Source of the DNA: Pseudomonas sp. 31-12
GTDB lineage: Bacteria > Pseudomonadota > Gammaproteobacteria > Pseudomonadales > Pseudomonadaceae
DNA length: 64,000 nucleotides
Assembly: GCF_003151075.1 (NCBI RefSeq)
Contig: NZ_CP029482.1
Coordinates: forward strand, 4,712,001 to 4,776,000
Direction: 5' to 3'
Position 1 is the first letter of the stretch. Every line of letters starts with the position of its first letter. The notes under the pieces were generated by a model. The model saw nothing but the letters and a program-made list of their open reading frames with translations. It had not been told where the DNA came from and made no database searches. Position numbers and translations under genes: made by a program. Below, piece after piece: positions 60,167-64,000 of this stretch.

Positions 60167-61285
60167 TTACCGGACAAATATCTGCGCGGTGGTAATCGCC
60201 ATATCCCCACCCGGCAATTTGATGTTGCCGATCTGCTTCATGCTCTGCGGATCAAAAATCGCCACATCATTGAACGTCCCGGCCAGATAGATCTTGCTGC
60301 CGTCCTTGTTGAAGGAAATGCAGTAGTAAGAATGATCCAGCGTCGCCGCCTGCAGCATTTTCTTCTCCTTGATGTCGTACTTGGCCAAGCGGTTGAGCAC
60401 GCCAAACATCAGGTTCGGATCCTTGGGCGAGCGCATGCCACTGAAGTAGATTTCCGTCAGCGGACCAAAGTCGGTGGTTTCGGTCTTGCCGGTTTTCAGG
60501 TCGATGCTGAACAGTCCGTACAGGTATTCGGCCGTTGCGGGGTCCTGCTTCTTGTCCTTGAATTTCGCCGTGGTGTAAAGCAGCGAGAAGTCGTGGCGAT
60601 AGGTCTGCTGGTTCCACACGTAAAGCACGTCCGGCGCACTGTAGTTCGGTCGTTTCCAGTGGCGACTGGGGATCAGCACGTCGAACTTGCCGGTCTTCAC
60701 ATCGACCTTGTAGACATCCGCCCCCGCCACATACAGCGTGCCGTCGTCACCGCTCTGCATGATGGTCAGCTGCCGTGGTGCCGGGAAACTGCGCACGGGT
60801 TTGGCGTCCATGCCAGCGTCGGTGGCGTAGACATCGAGCCGAGGCTGTTGCACTTCGTAGCGGTCATTGAGCATCAATGTCGGGTTGGCGATGGCGAACA
60901 GTTCCTTGCCATCGTGGCTGAGGGTGAAGGCGAACATCGACTTGGCTTTCTCCCCCGGTTTCTGGGTGATGCTGGCGTGGAACACCTGCTTGCAGCTGTC
61001 GAGTTCAACGCCGTAGACATCGGCGTAGTGATTGTTCAGCACGTAAGCGGTCTTGCGATCCGGCGACAGCTGCACGGTGCCAGGGCCGAATGCATCCGGC
61101 ATCTTGCAGGTCTTGAGCACCGTGTCGGTGGCCAGGTCGATGATGTGCAGGTTGTTCGGATAATTGGTGGTCACCATGTACTCGTGACCGGCTTGTAATG
61201 CGGTGTTTTCATCGGCCAGAACAGTGAGCGCAGAGGTGCTCAGGACGGCGAATGCGGCCAGGCCGCAGGCTTTGATGCTAGGCAT
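60167..61285 (-). CDS. qhpB: Quinohemoprotein amine dehydrogenase, beta subunit
   Basis: 372 residues from ATG 61285. Signal peptide KACGLAAFAVLSTSALTVLA, then a seven-bladed beta-propeller of WD/YVTN type (NLHIIDLATDTVLKTCKMPD, VQLSPDRKTAYVLNNHYADV, YCISFNKDGSKIYLAGTFND). Length and sequence agree with the roughly 37-kDa beta subunit of QHNDH from Pseudomonas and Paracoccus. It forms the periplasmic heterotrimer that oxidises primary amines to aldehydes and packs around the CTQ site of the gamma subunit. Last of the four genes visible; 25 bases downstream of gamma. Confidence 0.93.
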   Translation of the reverse strand: MPSIKACGLAAFAVLSTSALTVLADENTALQAGHEYMVTTNYPNNLHIIDLATDTVLKTCKMPDAFGPGTVQLSPDRKTAYVLNNHYADVYGVELDSCKQVFHASITQKPGEKAKSMFAFTLSHDGKELFAIANPTLMLNDRYEVQQPRLDVYATDAGMDAKPVRSFPAPRQLTIMQSGDDGTLYVAGADVYKVDVKTGKFDVLIPSRHWKRPNYSAPDVLYVWNQQTYRHDFSLLYTTAKFKDKKQDPATAEYLYGLFSIDLKTGKTETTDFGPLTEIYFSGMRSPKDPNLMFGVLNRLAKYDIKEKKMLQAATLDHSYYCISFNKDGSKIYLAGTFNDVAIFDPQSMKQIGNIKLPGGDMAITTAQIFVR

Positions 61286-61310
61286 GCTGGAATCCTTCTT
61301 CTCTGTCCGA

Positions 61311-61634
61311 TCACTTGTCTTTAGGGAAGACAGTGCCAAGGTTGCGCCAGTTGTCGTTGGACGCCTGGGCATCCTTGTTCCAGTCCGGGTAGGTGCTCAT
61401 CATGTCGGGCACCTGGGCCGGCCACCAGCAAGGGTCGGAACAGCCATAAAGGTCGGCTTCCATCGGCTGGCACAGCGACGACACCCCGCCAAACGCATCG
61501 ATCTCCCAACCCGGGTCGGTGGTCGAGGCGCAGCCCGCAACAGAGCTCATCGCCACCACTTCTTCGATACGGTTTTCGGCCGCGGCCTCATCGAGTTTCA
61601 ACGCTTTATTATTGATTGCCTTGAGATGTTTCAT
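61311..61634 (-). CDS. qhpC: Quinohemoprotein amine dehydrogenase, gamma subunit (CTQ-bearing precursor peptide)
   Basis: 107 residues from ATG 61634, one base after the qhpD stop. The first 28 residues ([10 protein letters not shown] to EEVVA) form a leader with no classical signal peptide. The mature part carries the published cross-link residues at exactly the right spacing: Cys35-Glu44, Cys55-Asp61 and Cys69-Asp77 thioethers, and Cys65-Trp71 forming cysteine tryptophylquinone. In mature numbering these are 7-16, 27-33, 41-49 and 37-43. The key stretch is [16 protein letters not shown]. QhpD installs the thioethers; the peptide is then cleaved and exported. The frame extends upstream to 61733 but that overlaps qhpD. 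Confidence 0.95.
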   Translation of the reverse strand: MKHLKAINNKALKLDEAAAENRIEEVVAMSSVAGCASTTDPGWEIDAFGGVSSLCQPMEADLYGCSDPCWWPAQVPDMMSTYPDWNKDAQASNDNWRNLGTVFPKDK

Positions 61635-61635
61635 A

Positions 61636-63066
61636 TCAGTGAGCCTTGCGCGGAGTGATGTAGCTGCTGATAAACGCAGGGTTGTGGGCCATGATCCGGG
61701 TGTAGACCTCGATGCCGAAGTCGACCCAGTCACGCATCAGTTCGCAGTAGTGATAGGTCGGGTGGGTCGGGTCGCCGTAACGGGCGTAGCTCTCGTGGTA
61801 GCAACCGCCGGAGCACAGATTGCGGATCTGGCAGTCCTCGCAACCGGTGTTGGTACGGTCCAGGCGCTGGGACAGGAAGTCGTTCAATTCCACCTGTTTC
61901 ACACCGCTGTGGACGTTGCCGAAGGTCGGCAGTGATGAACCGGTAAAGCGATGGCACAGGTTCAGCTCACCCTTGTGATCCACCGCCAGCATCTTCAGGC
62001 CCGCGCCGCAAGGCAGGGCTTTTTTGTGGCCTTCGTGGATGTCGGTGATCAACTGGTGCAGGTTGGAAAAACCGATGTTGCGGTGCTCCAGCGCGGCTTC
62101 CAGATAACGACGACCCAGCCTCTTCATGCTGGCGAAGACTTCGATCAGTTCGTCGCTGGACAGGTTGAAGGTGCTGATGTCGCCGGAGGTCACGGGGGCA
62201 AAACCGACTTCGGCAAAACCCAGTTCGTTGAACAGGTGGTCCCAGATGGTTTCCACATCGGTCACGCCCGTCGTCAACGTGACCCGGGCGCCCACCGGAC
62301 GGCTGTTGTAGCGCGACAGCAGCATCTCGGCCTTGCGCCGCACCACGTCATACGTGCCCTGCCCGCCCACGGTGATGCGGTTGCGGTCGTGCACGGTTTT
62401 CGGTCCGTCGATACTCACCGAGAGCCCGAAACGGTGGGCATTCAGGTAGTCCACGGTCTCTTCGGTGAGCAGCGTGGCATTGGTGGTCATGACGAACTCG
62501 ACGAACTTGCCGGCCTCGCGGAAACGCTTCTCGCAATAATCGACCATGTACTCGATCAGCTTGCGATTGCTCAGCGGCTCGCCACCGAAAAACACCACGG
62601 TGAAACGCTCTTCATCCGGCGATTCGCGCAGCAGCATTTCCACCGACGCGATCGCGGTTTCGACGTCCATTTTCTTGCCCGCCGAGGGTTTGTCGAGGTC
62701 TTCCTTGTAGCAGTAGGTGCAGCTCAGATTGCAGCCGGTGTTGACGTTGAGCACCACGGTATTGATCGCGGTGCGCTCCACGCGTTTGGTGCCGATGTCC
62801 GGGGTCAACGGCGAGCCGTCGCTGACCAGCTCCAGGGACATCAGCTCGCGCAGGGTCTCGGTAATTTCTTCGCCGTTGAAACGCGAGGCCAAACGCTGGA
62901 TCAAGTCCTCCGACGAACAGCCGGGACCGCGCAAGGTATCGATGATGGTGCCCGTCAGTTCATCGCTGGCGAACAGCGAACTGCTAGGGATGTGGAACAA
63001 CATGCGGTCGGCATCGACGTGCACTTCGTGCAGGTTCCGCTCAACCAGATTCAAAATAGCGCCCAT
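61636..63066 (-). CDS. qhpD: Radical SAM peptide-thioether synthase for the gamma subunit
   Basis: 476 residues. An N-terminal peptide-recognition-like region (1-95), then the radical SAM cluster [10 protein letters not shown] (Cys112, 116, 119) with FFGGEP, and a C-terminal SPASM region with Cys in [34 protein letters not shown] and YHYCEL, enough for two auxiliary Fe-S clusters. QhpD forms the three Cys-to-Asp/Glu methylene thioether bonds in QhpC. It sits between the alpha and gamma genes, the standard qhpADCB order, and is coupled to qhpC (one-base gap). Confidence 0.95.
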   Translation of the reverse strand: MGAILNLVERNLHEVHVDADRMLFHIPSSSLFASDELTGTIIDTLRGPGCSSEDLIQRLASRFNGEEITETLRELMSLELVSDGSPLTPDIGTKRVERTAINTVVLNVNTGCNLSCTYCYKEDLDKPSAGKKMDVETAIASVEMLLRESPDEERFTVVFFGGEPLSNRKLIEYMVDYCEKRFREAGKFVEFVMTTNATLLTEETVDYLNAHRFGLSVSIDGPKTVHDRNRITVGGQGTYDVVRRKAEMLLSRYNSRPVGARVTLTTGVTDVETIWDHLFNELGFAEVGFAPVTSGDISTFNLSSDELIEVFASMKRLGRRYLEAALEHRNIGFSNLHQLITDIHEGHKKALPCGAGLKMLAVDHKGELNLCHRFTGSSLPTFGNVHSGVKQVELNDFLSQRLDRTNTGCEDCQIRNLCSGGCYHESYARYGDPTHPTYHYCELMRDWVDFGIEVYTRIMAHNPAFISSYITPRKAH

Positions 63067-63147
63067 TGCAACCTCCTGTGCAAACCCCGTTTGACGGGGC
63101 CTGCGGTCATTCCGAAAAAGTGTCTGAAGCCTGCGGTTTCAGCCAAC

Positions 63148-64000
63148 TCATGGAATGGGTGGATTGTTCCAGCGTTGCACGGTGACGATCATGTGGCCCT
63201 CGCCGGTCAGGGATTTCCCTGCATCGTCGACGGCGGCAATCACCTTGAGGTTGCCGGCATTGTTGGTGGACATCTTGCGTTGCGGGTTCGGCCCGGCATC
63301 GCCCGGTGTGAACACGCCACTGTCGGCCTGCATGGTGCCGGCGAACTTGACGTCTTCGTCTTCCTTGGCGCGATCGTCAAAGGCTTCGACCGACCACTGC
63401 GCCGGGAACACACCGATGCGATACGGCTTGCCATCAGCCCCCTTGCCCCAGGCTTCGGCATCGAAACGGCCCTGGACTTTCGGCGTCGAACCACCGCCAT
63501 CGCCGATCCGCGCCACCGAGAATTCGGGCACGACTTTGACTTGGTTGATCTTGCTGTAGACCGACAGGGTCGGGCCTTTCAACGTGCCGACGGTGACGTT
63601 GCGCAGACCCGGTTGGGCGTTGGCGGCGGCCTTGAGCTTGACGCGCATACGCTCAGGACTTTGCTCGATGACGTCGACCACTTCCACGCCTTTGCCGAAA
63701 TTCGGCTTACCGGTGAGACCACTGCCGATCAAGGTGATTTCCGTCTCGGCACCCGCCTTCAGATAACCCGGCTGCACCGCCAGCAAACGGCTGCTGCCCT
63801 GCTTGGCGGCGACGAAGTCCAGACCACGTTCGTCATGCTCGGCCTCGAACATCCTGCCCTGCATCGCGTTGCCTTGGGCGGCAAACACCTGGCGCATGGT
63901 CACGCCTTCAATGGTCACGTTGCCGCGCCATTCGTAACCGGTATAGAGAATCGCGCTGCCGTCGCCGTTGAACGGGCTGCCGTCGGCGTATTGGCCTTTG
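63148..64000 (-). CDS. qhpA: Quinohemoprotein amine dehydrogenase, alpha subunit, 5' end outside window
   Basis: The frame is open to the window edge (upstream of an apparent GTG at 63918 the sequence still reads YADGSPFNGDGSAILYTGYEW), so about 284 C-terminal residues are visible. They form the beta-sandwich part of the alpha subunit: an IPT/TIG-like domain (LLAVQPGYLKAGAETEITLIG) and a final domain with RIGVFPAQWSVEAFDDRAKE. The diheme cytochrome c domain lies at the missing N-terminus. With beta and gamma it forms the periplasmic amine dehydrogenase. qhpD follows after 81 bases. Confidence 0.92.
   Translation of the reverse strand, partial: KGQYADGSPFNGDGSAILYTGYEWRGNVTIEGVTMRQVFAAQGNAMQGRMFEAEHDERGLDFVAAKQGSSRLLAVQPGYLKAGAETEITLIGSGLTGKPNFGKGVEVVDVIEQSPERMRVKLKAAANAQPGLRNVTVGTLKGPTLSVYSKINQVKVVPEFSVARIGDGGGSTPKVQGRFDAEAWGKGADGKPYRIGVFPAQWSVEAFDDRAKEDEDVKFAGTMQADSGVFTPGDAGPNPQRKMSTNNAGNLKVIAAVDDAGKSLTGEGHMIVTVQRWNNPPIP

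Overview
The window is chromosomal DNA of a fluorescent Pseudomonas, most likely of the P. fluorescens group. It is GC-rich, its intergenic gaps carry Pseudomonas-type REP/REPIN palindromes, and about two thirds of it is a pyoverdine siderophore locus in the gene order familiar from P. aeruginosa (pvdA, fpvI, pvdR-pvdT-opmQ, pvdP, pvdM-pvdN-pvdO, pvdE, fpvA, NRPS genes). The species call is inference from gene content, not from a search.

Left flank (1-8.9 kb): the end of a hotdog thioesterase, the aldo/keto reductase dkgB, a BvgS/EvgS-type hybrid sensor kinase directly coupled to a LuxR-type response regulator, a small receiver-like protein lacking the phosphoacceptor Asp, and the Mg2+ P-type ATPase mgtA.

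Pyoverdine locus (9.1-51.3 kb): pvdA makes N5-hydroxyornithine. An FpvI-type ECF sigma factor is present, but no fpvR follows it. PvdR-PvdT-OpmQ is the efflux/recycling pump. PvdP, PvdM, PvdN and PvdO mature the chromophore in the periplasm. PvdE exports ferribactin and FpvA is the outer-membrane receptor with a signalling domain. Two large NRPSs (3655 and 3921 aa, overlapping by one base) hold six modules. My hand-read adenylation codes suggest D-Ala - Lys - Thr - D-Ser - modified Orn - cyclo-OH-Orn, with release by a terminal thioesterase. A type II thioesterase (pvdG) lies upstream. The chromophore NRPS PvdL, PvdS, PvdF and PvdH are not in the window. Four exact iron-starvation (PvdS) boxes, TAAAT-N16-CGT, and two one-mismatch versions precede the expected genes.

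Right flank (51.5-64 kb): a translationally coupled glucose-dehydrogenase-like SDR and GH15 glycosidase; an unrecognised small protein; an epoxide-hydrolase-like alpha/beta hydrolase; a GlxA-type AraC regulator divergent from an isonitrile hydratase; two tandem RsmX-type sRNA genes (GGA-rich hairpins, each with its own terminator and upstream CTTACA element); a small-molecule kinase; an SRPBCC protein; an LprI-like secreted protein; and, to the right edge, the quinohemoprotein amine dehydrogenase operon (alpha partial, radical SAM QhpD, gamma, beta). All cross-link residues of the gamma subunit can be mapped.

Most striking: the tandem rsmX pair, the readable six-residue pyoverdine assembly line with an odd epimerase-less D-type junction, PvdM lacking most dipeptidase metal ligands, the missing fpvR, and the complete CTQ cross-link map.
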